Below are positions 22,849 to 35,688 of a stretch of 64,000 bases of DNA, one piece after another. Position 1 is the first letter of the stretch. The number at the start of each line of letters is the position of its first letter. The notes beneath the pieces are model-generated. The model saw only the letters and a list, made by a program, of their open reading frames with translations. It was not told the origin of the DNA and did not search any database. The DNA comes from Chlorokybus atmophyticus. Its lineage: Eukaryota > Streptophyta > Chlorokybophyceae > Chlorokybales > Chlorokybaceae. The stretch spans positions 309,878-373,877 of the forward strand of contig RHPI01001292.1 in the NCBI GenBank assembly GCA_009103225.1, written 5' to 3'. The translations under genes and the position numbers were made by a program.

Positions 22849-25800
22849 CTAGCGTGCCAACTTGAGTTTCACAGCAGAAGGTGTGCGCAGCTTCGTAACC
22901 GTTGGAATGCGCGACGGGGTGTTGTTGGCGCGAGGGGAACCTGATTCTGAGCCCTTCTCGCTACCAAGCGGTGATCCAAGCCCATTGATCAATCCATTCT
23001 CGGATGACACTTTGGGGATGTTGCTAGTCGTTTCAACATGCTTCTTTGCAGGGCCTGTCTCAACTCCACGCGCTCGGACAGCGAATGCAAGCGAGCACAG
23101 TGTTTCTGCCAACGATGACAGAAAGTAAGCATGCGTGTGCAATGCTGTCAGCAACGAGTAGTTTCCCATTGAACGCCAATACTGAACTCTTGACGCTTGC
23201 CCTCACCTGTTGCATTGAAAGCTGCTGGGCTAACTTGAACAACCATCAAAGTTTTTCCATCTCCACCCAAAGAGTCCTGCATCACACATGAGGTGAGTTC
23301 AGATGTGGTTTATAACAAGCTATCATGCGATGCGCACCTGTAGTAGGTAGGTAAGGGTGCTATTGCGGTATGGCACATGTCTGTTTTTGGAAGCCAGCGC
23401 TTGTACAACATCTCCCAGGGCAGACAAAGACTTGTTGATGTGCTGTGCTTCCTTCAAACGCTCTCCCGTTGCCTGACAAATGCGAAGGGTCAACTCACCT
23501 AACCAACTACTACTGGGCACACAACATGTTCGATGTTGAGCAGCAGCGCAACAATGCAACACTGACCTCTGACTTTGATAAACGCTCACTGCCTGCCAAG
23601 TCGACTAGCACCAACTTGCCGCTCAACCTTGTGTTGGACACCTGCACCGGCCTTCGTTGTCAACATTGGCCTTCATTACGGTGAGCGCAGTTTGCTGCTT
23701 GACAACCACCTCAAGGACCACTTACCAGGTTATCACCCTTCACTGTCACTGAAAGCAGGCAATGCGACCGACTACTATGGTCGTTCATGCTGCAACGCAA
23801 GGGCACAGTATGAGAGAAGTACTGCATTCATCATGCACTGCAGCTCCCAACACAGCATATATGTTGTAACTGGTGGATATGCTTGCAGTAGCCTCAGTAC
23901 GACAGTATGTACAACACTCACTTGGTGGCACCAGTTGAACGGTTTTTTCTGCCACGATCCAGCACTGCAAGCGCCTCTTCCAAGCTGACATTTGCATACG
24001 GGTGTCAAAGCGCTTCACAACCTATATGCCTTACCTGACATGTTTACCTTGTTATTGCAACAGTCGTGCATCCTGGGACGTATACGCCGTCTGGACCTTG
24101 ACGGACTTCCAGCCTCGGAGGACCAGCTGTGGATACGGACGAATTCCAACTATCACGAACAGATGCCTCAGGTTCCGCAAGCAGGTCCCGAACCTGTGTT
24201 GTGAAATGGGACATCAGCACGTGTTACCAGCATGTCGAAACAACATCAGTACTGCATTCGGGTTTCAATTCGTCACCTGTTCATTGTAGATCTCCATAAC
24301 AGACACTGCTACAGAGTACTCAAAGTCCTGCTTGCGTTCAGCGACGCCTTCAAACAGAGCGTTCAGCGTGCGCAGATTGATACCCCAATTGCCAGCTGTG
24401 CCATCCATTGTGTATGTCTTTCCGCTGCCTGTCTGCACATCGGAATGCACGCAAACTCAGTGACACAGTGTACCTAGTACTACACTGATGCAACCAAACA
24501 TCCAGGAACAAAAGCCTACCTGTCCGTATGCAAAGATGCACACATGGTAGCCATCCAACACGGAAGTGAGAAGGGGCTCCACCTCATCAAATACAGTGGC
24601 CTGTATGCGCACATTAAGTTTCACGCCACCACAACCAAAAAACCTGTAGTGGCATGTATGTCGTGCATGATTTATAATCTGCCAGTCATGTCTCACTTCG
24701 CTGTTGACCCATCAATGTTCCTTTCCATTCATTATAGGTAACCTTATTACTATCTCCATGGGCGCTTTTCTGATTCAGTGCATTGTATGAACTGTTGTCC
24801 AAAACCAAACAGCACATGCTTAATACGGCATACCCACCTGCTCAGAGTTTGGTCCAAAGGTATTGTCAAACTCAAATGCTTGTGCCCTCCCAGTAGCAGG
24901 ATGCATGACTTCGACCTGCACAATTGTGGTCATAGTTGACATCACAAGATGCTCCAGATGTGCACTGCTTCCGGAGTTCTGCAACATAATCGCCACATCA
25001 CATACGCAAGCATGCAGACTTACCTGTCCTTCTTCAGGGAAGGAGGTGATGGAGTGCTGATGCATGGCGTCTTCTTCACTCGTTAGTGGACGAACACGAC
25101 AGAATACCCTAACATTCCCTCGCAAGTCTTGCAACTGCCCAACAAAAGGTTCAGCATAACCACTGTGCAGGTTGCTTATGAAAGGTTGGGATATACTCGA
25201 ACCTGGTTAAATATGCGGCGGCGTTCCTTCATCTCAGCCCGGAACTTATCGCGCCAGAGTGCAACCTCAGCCTGAGCCTTTTCTTGTTCCTTAGCAACTT
25301 CAAGCTGCACAGTCTGCAGAGCGAGCTCCTTCTCTCGCTGTGCAGCCTGCAGAGCCTGTTCTGCAACAAGCAGCTTCTCTTGCAGTGCACGGAGACCATT
25401 TGATTGGTGACGAAGCTCTTCGTTCTCTCTGGCAGCACTCCGCTGGGCATCCTGTAAACTGAGCAAACCACTTGTGTGTCAACTTGCGTCATCCAGCGCC
25501 CATAGGTGACTGAATATAACCATGTAATGTGAGGGTCGCACACTTTGCTGCTGCTCTGCCAACACTCCTACCTGCTGCGTTCAAGTAAAGCAGCATCTCT
25601 CTCCTGCACCAGTGTCACAGACAGCTCTTGCGCAAGAGTTACACGCTGCGTCAGCTGCAGGACCTGATGCTCCATCTCGTTGTTGGCTGCTGCCATGGCA
25701 TCTGCATGTGCGGCCACAGCAACAACAAGGCGTCCACCAAGGCGTGATATATCCTGAGCCATCTCTGCGATTTGCCCTGCAGCATGCTGTCGTATGTGCT

Positions 25801-26753
25801 TGAGATCCGCAGCCAAGTATTGCACCTGTGACAGCATCAGTGAGTTCTCATTGTCAAAAGCGTGCCAGCGGGACGCGCTGTTAGAGGACTGTAGCACACT
25901 GGAAAGCAAAGAGTTGCCTAACAAGGACAGTGCAACATTGGATTATGCACCTTCTGCTGATGGCTGCGCAGGTAAGCCAACAGCTTTCGCTTTGCAAGGT
26001 CGTCCCGAAGCTTTACCTCTGGGCTTGGCAGCAGGGACTCCCCTTGTTTTCCCCGTGGAATGCCTGCCAGCAGACACACCTGTCAAGTTTGCACAGCTGG
26101 CAATACATGCTGAGAGCCGCATGCCGGTGACGAAAGGTCATACTTGGAACAGGGGTAGCACTGCGGACTTGTCCTTGCTCTGGAGCCATGTAATGCAGAC
26201 GCATCTGTTCATCTTTCAGCATCACCTGCGACACCTCCCTCAGTTTTAGCACTGGTAACATGCATTGTGTACATGCTGGCGTCATATCACAACACAATTC
26301 CACTGACCTCGCGCAAGGACGTGTGGCAGTTGCGAAGGTTTTCATTGGATTTTTGCAAGGCAGCACTAAGGGAAGCCACCTACTCAAGATACTTGAGTTG
26401 GTACGTCAGTGAAGTTGAGCTGCAGGACTTTATTCTAATTCTGATTCTAAGTGTTAGTACTACAACAAAGCACTGACCTGTTCTGGTAGGGAAATAAGTC
26501 GACTATGGAGAGTTTGCCTCTCCGCTGAGAGAATCCTGGAGGGTGAGGTGAGCTTGGAGAAGGAACTGCTCATGGGAGAGGGTGTTTGAATGGTGGGGCT
26601 TGTGCTTCCAACATCAAGCCTGGACGGTGTCAACCCATGCTCTTCGCCATTGGCAACTGGTTTACGCCTGCGCATCTCGCCAAACCCAAGATTGACATCA
26701 CCGTTTGGTGTGCCAGTAACTCCACTATCGGCGGATCCATCTGAGCTATCCAT
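22849..26753 (-). CDS. Kinesin-14 family motor (C-terminal motor)
   Basis: Minus-end-directed microtubule motor type. The exons join in phase to about 736 aa: 26478-26753, 26308-26379, 26169-26225, 25951-26010, 25572-25825, 25203-25458, 25024-25134, 24838-24915, 24520-24600, 24277-24432, 24048-24193, 23922-23984, 23726-23789, 23567-23641, 23338-23472, 23207-23276, 22849-23105. An N-terminal Ser/Pro-rich head is followed by a long coiled coil (e.g. [17 protein letters not shown]). The neck and motor begin at [15 protein letters not shown]. Nucleotide-binding motifs are intact: P-loop [14 protein letters not shown] across an intron, switch I NDHSSRSH, switch [12 protein letters not shown], then [12 protein letters not shown] and [12 protein letters not shown] basic tail ([17 protein letters not shown]) follows the motor. 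Coiled coil before motor with a LRGNVRVF neck defines kinesin-14. The first four exons are the least certain. Confidence 0.92.
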
Positions 26754-27955
26754 GAGCTGCCAGTGTGCCTGCATGCATGACAAAGGGTCTGCTACATTTA
26801 ACTAACACAAGCGAGATCTGCCATAACGTCTATGAGACACTGAACAATAAACTTGCTGGGTCATCACACGTCACGGAGTGACCACAGTCCATCACCCACC
26901 TTGCTGTGAACAGTGCTGCATGTGTGTGTTCATATCGCAACCCACAACTGCATAAGTAATGTACGTGCCATGCTGCGATGACATGTACATAACATAGTAG
27001 AAAGTGAATTCAGTGTTGCTGCCAGGCTGGAGTCGTTGTTGCTGGCGCACATAGGTCTGCTAAGGTTGATGAATGACTTTTACATGTCAACACCATGCCT
27101 AAATATCAATACACACCCAAGAACAGATCGCCGCAGAGTGCCCAGCCCAACAACAGTAATACTGTGCGATGTGCAACCACTGGACAGATGGAAGGTGCTG
27201 ACTAAGAGGAGACGATATGTATTAATTTAACGCGAATGTACATATGGATAGAGCAGGGCCTGTATGCGCAACCTTTCATAGCCATAATATAATCAGTTAG
27301 CAACCGTGGCATCACTAAGCCGCACAATGCAAGCCTCCCGCACCATTTGGCTGTGAGTCTCCTTGCCCTGCTCATCAATGATCATCGCTGTCGCAGACCC
27401 TCCAGCGGCCTCAGGCGGCCAGAACGGCGCCGGCATCACCCACCAACAGCAGCAGGAGCAACCACTGCAGCAACTGCTGCCCTCAAACTAGCTGAGCTGC
27501 AGCGCCCAGCGCACACTGAGCAAGCTCAAACCTCCTCCCCTGGCTCACGCATCAACCCAAGCAGGCGATCCTACACGTAATACTTCCACACCTCTTCCCC
27601 GACAGGCCCGCCGCCCAACCCCACCACACAGACAGCCGTCGCCGCCGCCCGCCTCCTCCTTCAAGCTGTTGACCAGGCCAGCATGTTCAAAAGCGCTCTC
27701 TGTCTTTGTGGCTTGCATTCAAAACACGCTTCTGGTTTTCGCCACGCCGAAAAGCGGGGAGAATTTATGCAATGCAATGCGCTTCCCGCGTTGAGTGACT
27801 TGACCGCCAGGACACGCTGAGGCTCCGACCACAGCACGGTCCCAGACGCAGTCTTGAGTTTGAGAGTGGTTGGGATTGAGATAGTTAGGGTTTCGGTGGT
27901 TTGGCTGAGTCAAGGACTCTGATAAGGGTTGGCTGGGGGGACAGCAGCGGCGGCA
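26754..27955. other. Divergent intergenic region, kinesin and SDH6
   Basis: About 1.2 kb between two genes transcribed away from each other; it should hold both promoters. The part near 27400-27660 is Pro/Thr/Ala-coding and GC-rich, with no motif or splice support. No gene is seen. Confidence 0.55.
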
Positions 27956-28872
27956 ATGGCGGGGGCGGAGGCGGAGGCGGAGGAGAAGAAAGTTCCGTGG
28001 TGGGGCGTGGACAAGGCTGCTTGGAGGCGCAGGCTTGCTGTCGTCGAACAGGCATGTGCTTTCAATGTGTTGTTGAGCGTTTGCCTTTGTGTTGTAAAAG
28101 CCACGTGTTGGCCAGCTTGCATGGTTTTCCTTCTGCTGCCTGGAATTTCGCCACCAACTGTCTACACATTGTTTCATGCTTAACCACAGAACTAGCAGTT
28201 GTCATTTGGGATGCATGTGCATGCTGCAGCTGCTTGAATGGACGATAGCGCTGGTTGACCCATTGCTGCATGACATGATGATTGCTGGCTTGAGAGCACG
28301 TGCATTGGCATGTTCAGGTTGACACCATATTTGAGGGACCGCGACTGCCGCCTTGGTCTGACACAGATGTTGAGGAATTCAAACGTGAAGACCCCGAGCA
28401 TGGCGCTCAGGTCAGGGTTCAAGCTGTCACTCTGTGCGCACCGCTGCATTGCGTTTGCCTGCTGCTTGGCACTTTGCATTAGGTCACGCTTGACCGGTGC
28501 AGTACCAACGTCGCAGCTTACACAGCTGATTCCTTGCAAGTATATCAACAAGCAGTGGTTTGCACTGTTTAACAAAGTTGCTGCTCGGTTGGTCATGGCG
28601 CTGCAAACCTCCAGGTCCAAGCGCTGAGGACTGCTGGGAACATCTGCTTGGGGGGTGCTGCAGCTGGAGGTGTGGCATTCGCTGCAATTGCTGCTCGCCA
28701 CAGCAGGTCGGCGATTGGCGCCGGTCTGGCGCTCGCGGCTGGTGGTCTGGTGGGGTATGTTGTCACGGAAGAAGCTGCCAACTGGAGCCTGGGTCTCTAC
28801 AAGTTCGACCAGTTGCAGGCCAATGTCAAGTTTCTGGACTGGTGGAAGTCGAAGAACGGTATCAGGAGCTAA
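27956..28872 (+). CDS. SDH6: Succinate dehydrogenase subunit 6, mitochondrial complex II
   Basis: Small plant-lineage subunit of complex II (succinate:ubiquinone oxidoreductase) in the mitochondrial inner membrane; its exact role is not established. Three exons, 27956-28051, 28318-28410 and 28615-28872, give 148 aa. Recognition rests on LPPWSDTDVEEFKREDP (plant SDH6 has LPSWSSSDVEEF) and, after a Gly/Ala-rich hydrophobic stretch (GAAAGGVAFAAIAARHS, then GAGLALAAGGLVGY), the end LYKFDQLQANVKFLDWW, matching the plant C-terminal LYK.D...VKF.WW pattern. Two hydrophobic segments fit membrane anchoring. Intron 1 appears to start with GC (CAG, gcatgt) rather than GT; a GT donor four codons earlier is an alternative that would shorten the N-terminal part. 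Confidence 0.85.
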
Positions 28873-30950
28873 AACGAATGCATGTCTGTACGTTGGCAAT
28901 TGTGCCCTTGATGACATATTAGTGCTGATGGTGTCTGTATAGTAGAGTAATGTGTGAGTGTACCTGTTGCTGGATGTGGTCGTAAGTGAATGGCGCGCCT
29001 AGAACTTGTGCATCTGCATCATGGTGGGCAATATAGCAAAATTCTATAATTCTGTCCAACCGACATGTGTGAGTTGACGTATGCTAGTGACCTTGCCGCT
29101 TAGCATAGCGATATCATCTTCGAGTTTTCTGTTGTTGCAATGCAACAGTTTGCAACTCGAGTGTGTACCAGTTGTATGCTGAGTTGGAAATTGGTTGTTA
29201 CGGTAATTGAGCTGCACACGTACGGGGAATCAACAGCGGCCGAGTGTACGAACAAACGCAAACACGTGGATCAAATGCACAACTTCAACATGTGTAATTA
29301 TGCACAAACATGGACGTAGTGTTAGCCAGAATTGCAACAAGATCAATGCTGTTGCATTGATTTAACAATAGCTAATCCGCACAGTCCCACCCCACCCACC
29401 CTTGCCGTATATGTTCGTGCGCATGCTTCTTGCATTGTGACTCTTAGGTCTCAATAGGCGGCGCCATTTGTGGCTTCCTCATGTTTAAGCTTAGCATAGT
29501 TCAACTAGAGCGGATACAACTCAAGCGCTTGTGTCTAGACCTGCGTCCGTGGCATACGCATCATATGCACCAACTACGTCATATATAGTAAACAAGTGAT
29601 GACTCATACGACTCATATAAACTGTATACACTAGTATATACTGACGTTTAATAAATATGTTATGGTCATGGATGTCTATAATGAGACGATGCTGACTTGA
29701 TTTGTGCTTCAGCTTGTGATCATCATGTCAATATGAATGTTCACATTGAGTGCATGTGCACTAATGTAATTGTATATATTCATTGGTTGATGTGACCAGA
29801 GACAAATGCCCCACATATCACAGTAACATCCTCATTATAATTATATACAACTTACAAAAGGTATATCAAGCGATTGTACTTATGTAATGAATGAATCGAG
29901 CGATTGTACTTATGTAATGAATTATATATGCTTGCATGTATGCTGATCATCATTTCTTGTAAGCACTCTATATGTTAAAGTATTGCAATAAATGCGTCAC
30001 AAGTTTCAGGTGGTATTTGTCGCAAAATGAAACCACAAATCGTTCACATAAAGTATGTTTGCCGTTGCAAAAAATATTACAATGAGCAAAATGGTTAAGC
30101 ATTTGCGAAATGATGACAAAGCTTGCTCCCACCGGTGGAGTGCTTAAATGTGCTGTTGTTAATGTACGTGCATGTTTCGAGATGGCATATGCATGAATGA
30201 TATTTCAATAAGTATAATAATTGTTGTCAAAGCGCAATATATTTTTATGTTTATATGAATACGTAACTTGTTGTAACACATGGTTTGCTCAAGCATAACT
30301 GTATAAGTCTAGTACAATACTTACTCCAATTGTTTACATAACAGGCCTTTTAAGCGTATCGTTTCCATTTCAGCATGTTACTCAAAGTGAAAGACATTTT
30401 ATGCCAAGCTTCATGTCATTGGAACTTGGGGGGGATTGAAAGCCCTTTCGTGACAAGCTTTCAGTGCAGAAGCTTCTGCGGTGAGGCTCTCCGCTGGGCG
30501 TGTGCCGCAGGAGCGCTTTCGTGTGCAAAGATCCGGACGTCAGCCCCCTGCCGCGTGCCTAGCACACGCCCTTGGTTACGGGCGCGGCGCCATCGCCGCA
30601 CGCCACGTCGCACCACCGAACCACCACGGCGGGGCATCGTGCCGCCCGCTGCCCCTCCCCTCGCTACGTCACGCCCGTGCGCGCCTTAGCCGAACTCGAG
30701 ATCCCCTCTGGACACCCGTCGGTGCGATATCAGCTCCTGCTACCGCTAGCTTGGCGGGGGAACTTCTGCACTGTGCTCGATATCGGCTGCGAGGATCTAC
30801 CAGGGTTCTTCGTGACATCTGGGCTTGTGGCGGCGGAGAGGTTGTGGTCGCGGTTGCTGGTGAGGAGGTTGGCCGAATTGGCGGGCGGATTAGTAACAGA
30901 GCTTTAACCTTTACGTCTATCAGTAGGTGGTCTGTTTGCAGTTTGGTAGT
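28873..30950. other. Intergenic, AT-rich then GC-rich
   Basis: From 28873 to about 30400 the DNA is AT-rich with many stops in all frames and no motif. From about 30400 to 30950 it becomes GC-rich with overlapping open frames, none with recognisable protein features. This part is probably the ferritin promoter and 5' UTR. Confidence 0.55.
29869..29922. repeat. 24-bp direct repeat pair
   Basis: The sequence agcgattgtacttatgtaat plus gaat occurs at 29869-29892 and again at 29899-29922, a perfect short tandem duplication with a 6 bp spacer. Confidence 0.9.
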
Positions 30951-32326
30951 ATGGCGGCGGTCACGGCGATGAAGGTGGTGGCGGTTGCGGCGGTGCAGAC
31001 CGGGTCCACGGCGTCCTCCTCCTTGAGGGGGGTGCCACTGGTGGCGAAGCCCAAGCAGGCAGCGGGAGTGCTGCGCAGCAAGGCTTCGAGGTCGACGGGT
31101 GTGAAGGCTGAGGCGGCCTCCGAGACCGGCCTCACAGGCGTAGTGTTTCAGCCGTTCGCCGAGGTCCAGGCCGAGCTTGCTGCTGTGAGCCAGGCCGAGC
31201 GCAAGGCCGGAGCCTCGCTCGCTCGTCAGAGATTTAACGAGCGCGCTGAGGCTGGCATCAACGAGCAGATCAAGTGAGTGACACAAGTCATAAACAGATA
31301 AGTAGCAGTCAACTTTGTTGGCCCATGACACATGCATGCACAAGTGCATTTGTCATGGGCCACTGCTACCTAAAGCTGGTGTTGCCTTGGTTTCCGTGGT
31401 CTCTGTTTCTCGGCATGCTTGTAGCAACGTCCCCAACGCATGTCTTGATCTTTTATGCGGGCTGCTGATACACGTTGTGGTGGTGTCGCAGTGTGGAGTA
31501 CAACGTGTCGTATGTGTATCATGCCCTGTACGCCTACTTTGACCGCGACACGGTGGCGCTGCCCGGCCTCGCCAAGTGAGTGCTGCTTGCATGCGTGTTT
31601 GCCATGTGGCCTGGCTGTTTGGCATACGCATGGTCTTTGCCACGCTAGTGCCTATGTTGACTGCGGTGGCTCCAGGTACTTCAAGGCGAATAGCGAGGAG
31701 GAGCGCGAGCATGCAGAGAGCTTCATTGACTACCAGGTGTGTTGCAGTGCGTTATTTGGGGTTAGGGAAGCGTTGTCTACATGATTATTGAGTGTCATGT
31801 CAATATTTGTCAGAACATGCGCGGTGGACGAGTAAAGTTGCAGTCCATTATGCTGCCAGAGATGGAGTTTGACCACCCTGAAAAGGGTGACGCGCTGTAC
31901 GCCATGGAGCTGACACTGTCACTGGAGAAGCTTGTCAATGAGAAACTGCTCAACTTGCACAAGGTGAGGTCTCGTTGCCTTTGTCATCTATTTGACAAGG
32001 TTCTGCTGTACTTCGTGTGTTGTAGTCTCAGCGCGTATACAGTGAAGTTTCAACACCGTGTTTGTTGTTCGTGGATTGTGGCAAACCTCTGTTAGTCCAT
32101 TTGCCATCAGGTGTATCTCGCCATGGTGACTAAGTATTGTGTTTCTTTGCAGGTTGCTGAGGAGGTGGATGATCCACAGCTTCAGGATTTCATTGAGGGC
32201 AAGTATTTGGCTGAGCAGGTGGAGACCATCAAGAAGGTGTCAGACTATGTGGCGCAGCTGCAGCGCGTGGGCAAGGGTCATGGTGTCTGGCACTGGGACC
32301 AGAGGTTCCTGGAGGGCGAAATCTAA
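30951..32326 (+). CDS. FER: Ferritin, plastid-type
   Basis: Iron-storage protein forming a 24-mer cage that oxidises Fe(II) at a ferroxidase centre. Five exons, 30951-31273, 31492-31575, 31676-31736, 31814-31963 and 32153-32326, all GT-AG and in phase; 263 aa. The first ~55 residues (Ala/Ser/Lys/Arg-rich) are a transit-like leader. An extension similar to plant ferritins ([18 protein letters not shown]) precedes the four-helix domain. Helix A has [18 protein letters not shown], helix B has [20 protein letters not shown] with the ferroxidase glutamates and histidine, then [26 protein letters not shown], and a C-terminal helix ending [10 protein letters not shown]. Ferroxidase-centre residues appear intact. 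Leader and extension place it in the plastid-ferritin class. No IRE-like hairpin was identified. Confidence 0.95.
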
Positions 32327-35300
32327 GTGCGCAATTTGTGATACAGTGGAGCAGCAGGCTGCACCTTGTACAGTCTGGTGAAAGTTATTTTGGGCTGCTG
32401 CGGGGTCATGTGCACACAAGTGTGGTACGTTCCATGACTGTCAGTGCAGTTGTAGTCAGGAGTACATATTGTGTTGGGGACTCAACAGCTTTGTTGGGGT
32501 TGGAAATATTGAAGCTGGCTTGTTCTGGAGTGCTTTCTGCCAAAAATGCAATTTGGCAGAATGGCAAATGCTTGGTAATAAATTCATGTCTGGCGCACAC
32601 GCGCTGTGCAAACGCGGGAGGGTTATAGTGCTGCGGTATGCATGGCTCGATGGTGGTTGTGCAACGCTCTTGGGTTGAGAAGAGTTCTGTTACAGATACT
32701 GCGAATGTCTTTGTTACCTCCGTGCGCTGCACTACACCCAACCATGCCTAGCAATTGCAAGTAGCAGTCATATTATGGTAGCTCCAGGTTGGGTTTAATG
32801 TTGATATGGCATGATCATGTATGTATATAACAGCTGCATCCTCGCACACACCACATCCTAGTGGTCTCTTGGGGCCAAGCCCATATCGGAGGTAAGTTGG
32901 ATTAGCTTTGCTGTTGCAGCGAGCGTCTGGCTAACCTATGCTACGGCACAGCCTATGCCACATAGGTAGATTGCTGAGTGTATGCATGTTTGCGTGTATG
33001 ACAAATAGCTGGTTCTTAATCGAGCGTACCGTGCATGCCTAGGTGTAGGGTAGATGATTAGCATGCTTAGTGCTCGCCATGTTGCCCATGCATGGCAGTG
33101 CTATCTTTGTCAATGATGTTAAGTACATGGGGAGCAGTTCCAACTGCCCGTGTGACGGCGGAAGGAGTATACGCCATTCTCATACAGCACCTGTACATGC
33201 ATGGCGTACATGCATGCGAGCATTCACAAATATAAAGTGTGCAATGGAGTAAATAATGGTGGAGTGGCGGCGGTCGTGGAGAGCGGGAAGGTGGAATTCA
33301 TGAGTCATTTACTACTGTTGCCACTGCAACCGTAAAGGCTGGCCGCTAACCATAATCGCTGTGCACGTGACTGCCACTGCCGTTACTGTAGGCATGCATA
33401 TTAACATGGGGGTGTAGGAGTAGAAGTAGAGTAGACATTACTACTGAATACTAGCCCGGTGATTGTATATAGCAGAATGTAGGCGTGTGTAGCATGCAAT
33501 GTGATGCATGATGTGAACATGTATAGTACACCTCAGATGGATTGGGGCTAACTAGTTAAGGCAGCAAGCACACAACACATTCAAGCTTGATAACACAGCA
33601 CAAGCAAGGGCAAGACAACGGGGTGGGGAGCCCCACTAAGCTATAGCTAAGTGCACTGGTGCACTATAGCTAGTTAGCTTTAGACTGGGGAAGAGGTGGG
33701 AGTAGAGGGAAGGGGTAGCAAGCAGCAAAGGAAGCACATGCAGAGCATCGCGGAGGAGGGAGAAGTCAGCACCGCCACTCACGACGACCAAGACTTGTGC
33801 GACTGCTAATGCCCCCTAGGTTTTGAGCGGCTGTCCGTGCCCTTACACCGTGCACGATACTCATAACGGGTGTATCATTAGTGCGCACTGCGAAGTAGCC
33901 GCCAAGTGCACAACAGGGCATGCACACAGTGTACAAGCCATGAACAGTCATTTTCATAGTGTAGAAGTAGATAGTTATGCATAGTTAATTGCATAGTGTG
34001 CAAGCAGATAGGCATGGGTTATGTATGTACATAACAGCTGCATGCTTATCCTGTACACTTTCGCTAAATTGGTCATGAGAGAGAGTGTGGAAAGACTTGG
34101 TTTGTAAGCAGCTACCAGGCAATAAGAACTTGGAATAGGGTATTATCAACTACGAGATATGAGTAACAATAAGGTGGCTAGCGGCATGCTAAGCTAGGTT
34201 GAACTGCTCACAAATGCTTGTAATCCTATCTTTTTGTGCGTGCATACACTCTTGAGATGAGTGCGTATTCAACAGGCAAGAATGTAGCCTGCCAACTAAT
34301 GGTGTGCCATACATTATGCTCAATACGTGCATGTGAGAAACTCTCATACTAGATGCATACACCCAGTGATCGACTTTATGTAATACAACTGGCATACAAT
34401 TTTGCTCATTTGTTACATGTTGGGTAGTGAGGTTTCTTTTCCCCTCCTTTTTCAAACAATTGCCAATACAGCTTATTGTGATGGTGGGGCACTTACATAA
34501 AATATGGCTATACCAGAATTTTATTAAAAAAAAAAAAAGAAGACACGAAAAAAAAACAGCTTCAATACCTACCAGTACAATAATTTCGCTATGCGTGTTG
34601 TTGCTGTTTGCCGAACACTACACATCAGCCTTCCTCAGTGTCAATATTTAAGATCCGCACCTCCCTTGCCCCTCCCCTACCGTACTATTATCGCAATCCT
34701 GCCGGGCACAATTGATAGATGTGTTATCCACTTGAGTAGCAATATCTAAAATCCGCACTAATACAGCCCCTCACCTACCGTTAACCACTTCGCAATCCGG
34801 GCGGGCAAATTTTGTAGACGTGTTATCCACTTGAGTTGAAGTGTAGTTGTCAGCGATTGCATCTTAATTAGCAACACCTGCAACAACATCGAGGTTATGT
34901 TACTATTGCCAATCTCAGCCGATTATGTTGATTCGGGGTAATCGTGCACGCTGTTTCCTCAATGCGTTCATTAAAACAAAAATCTGCGCCATTACTCTGA
35001 TTAATAAGATCGGTTGCAAGCAGCAATAACGACTTATGTTATTATTTATACACCGGCTGTCAATGTGCACATCGATTGTGGACATCTTTGATCAGTGATT
35101 CCCCCCCTCCCCAACATAATCGCCACATCACATACGNTCCTCGCTGATGAGCAACGTGTCTGGGCAAATGGTGCGGGCTATGTCGCATTGGCTATAGGGT
35201 CTGTTATGTATGCAGACGTGGTTTACCGGCATCCATGCCGGCGAGTGCCTGTTAGTGAGAAACTGTGCATGCCACATTGCCAATGCTATGGCATAACACG

Positions 35301-35683
35301 ACGTATTGAAGCTTATGGCAACACGTTCTGCTTGTTGCACGCATACATATACTGCATATGCACTACCGCTCTTTGCTGGCCTTATGTGTGCAAACACATA
35401 AACATCAAACCCGTCTGGTTTGATACTTAGCAAATAATATATATATAAATAGATATCAAGGATAATTTTCGCATTATACAATTTTTGAAGATAGTTTGGG
35501 TGAGTGTAAAGAGAAACAATGAGGGCTGGTGTTTATAAACACGCGTTACAACGATATATATTTGTAAAGTAACTTTAAACTATAATATGCAGGAACCGTT
35601 CCAAATGAAGACCATCCTAACAGATAGTGGCAAGATAACTTTCCCTGCATCATGCAGTTTTTCATGCGGTTTTCGATGGGGAA
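32327..35683. other. Intergenic, AT-rich, no gene
   Basis: Nearly 3.4 kb after ferritin without a supported gene. It contains a poly-A stretch (about 34525-34555), purine-rich and CATG-rich segments, and a single N at 35137. Frames at about 33766-33957, 34189-34455 and 35095-35480 are short, AT-rich and motif-free. Confidence 0.6.
35137..35137. other. Single N at probable contig join
   Basis: One undetermined base. The 25 bases immediately to its left (caacataatcgccacatcac plus atacg) are identical to bases near 24982-25006 inside a kinesin intron, and the match stops at the N. Confidence 0.9.
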
Positions 35684-35688
35684 GCGAG
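35600..35688. repeat. Dispersed repeat copy B, left part
   Basis: Left half of an interspersed repeat that was split by the gypsy insertion. It matches copy A (1228-1300): the 'agtggcaagataactttccctgcatcatgca' region versus 'agtggacatataactttcccttgcagcatgca'. It continues at 43087. Confidence 0.55.

Noticed and set aside
28192-28917. 241-codon minus frame opposite SDH6
   Set aside because: Overlaps all of SDH6 exons 2 and 3 in antisense; no domain recognisable.
30669-31349. 226-codon minus frame opposite ferritin exon 1
   Set aside because: Antisense of a GC-rich transit-peptide exon; Arg/His/Leu bias, no motif.
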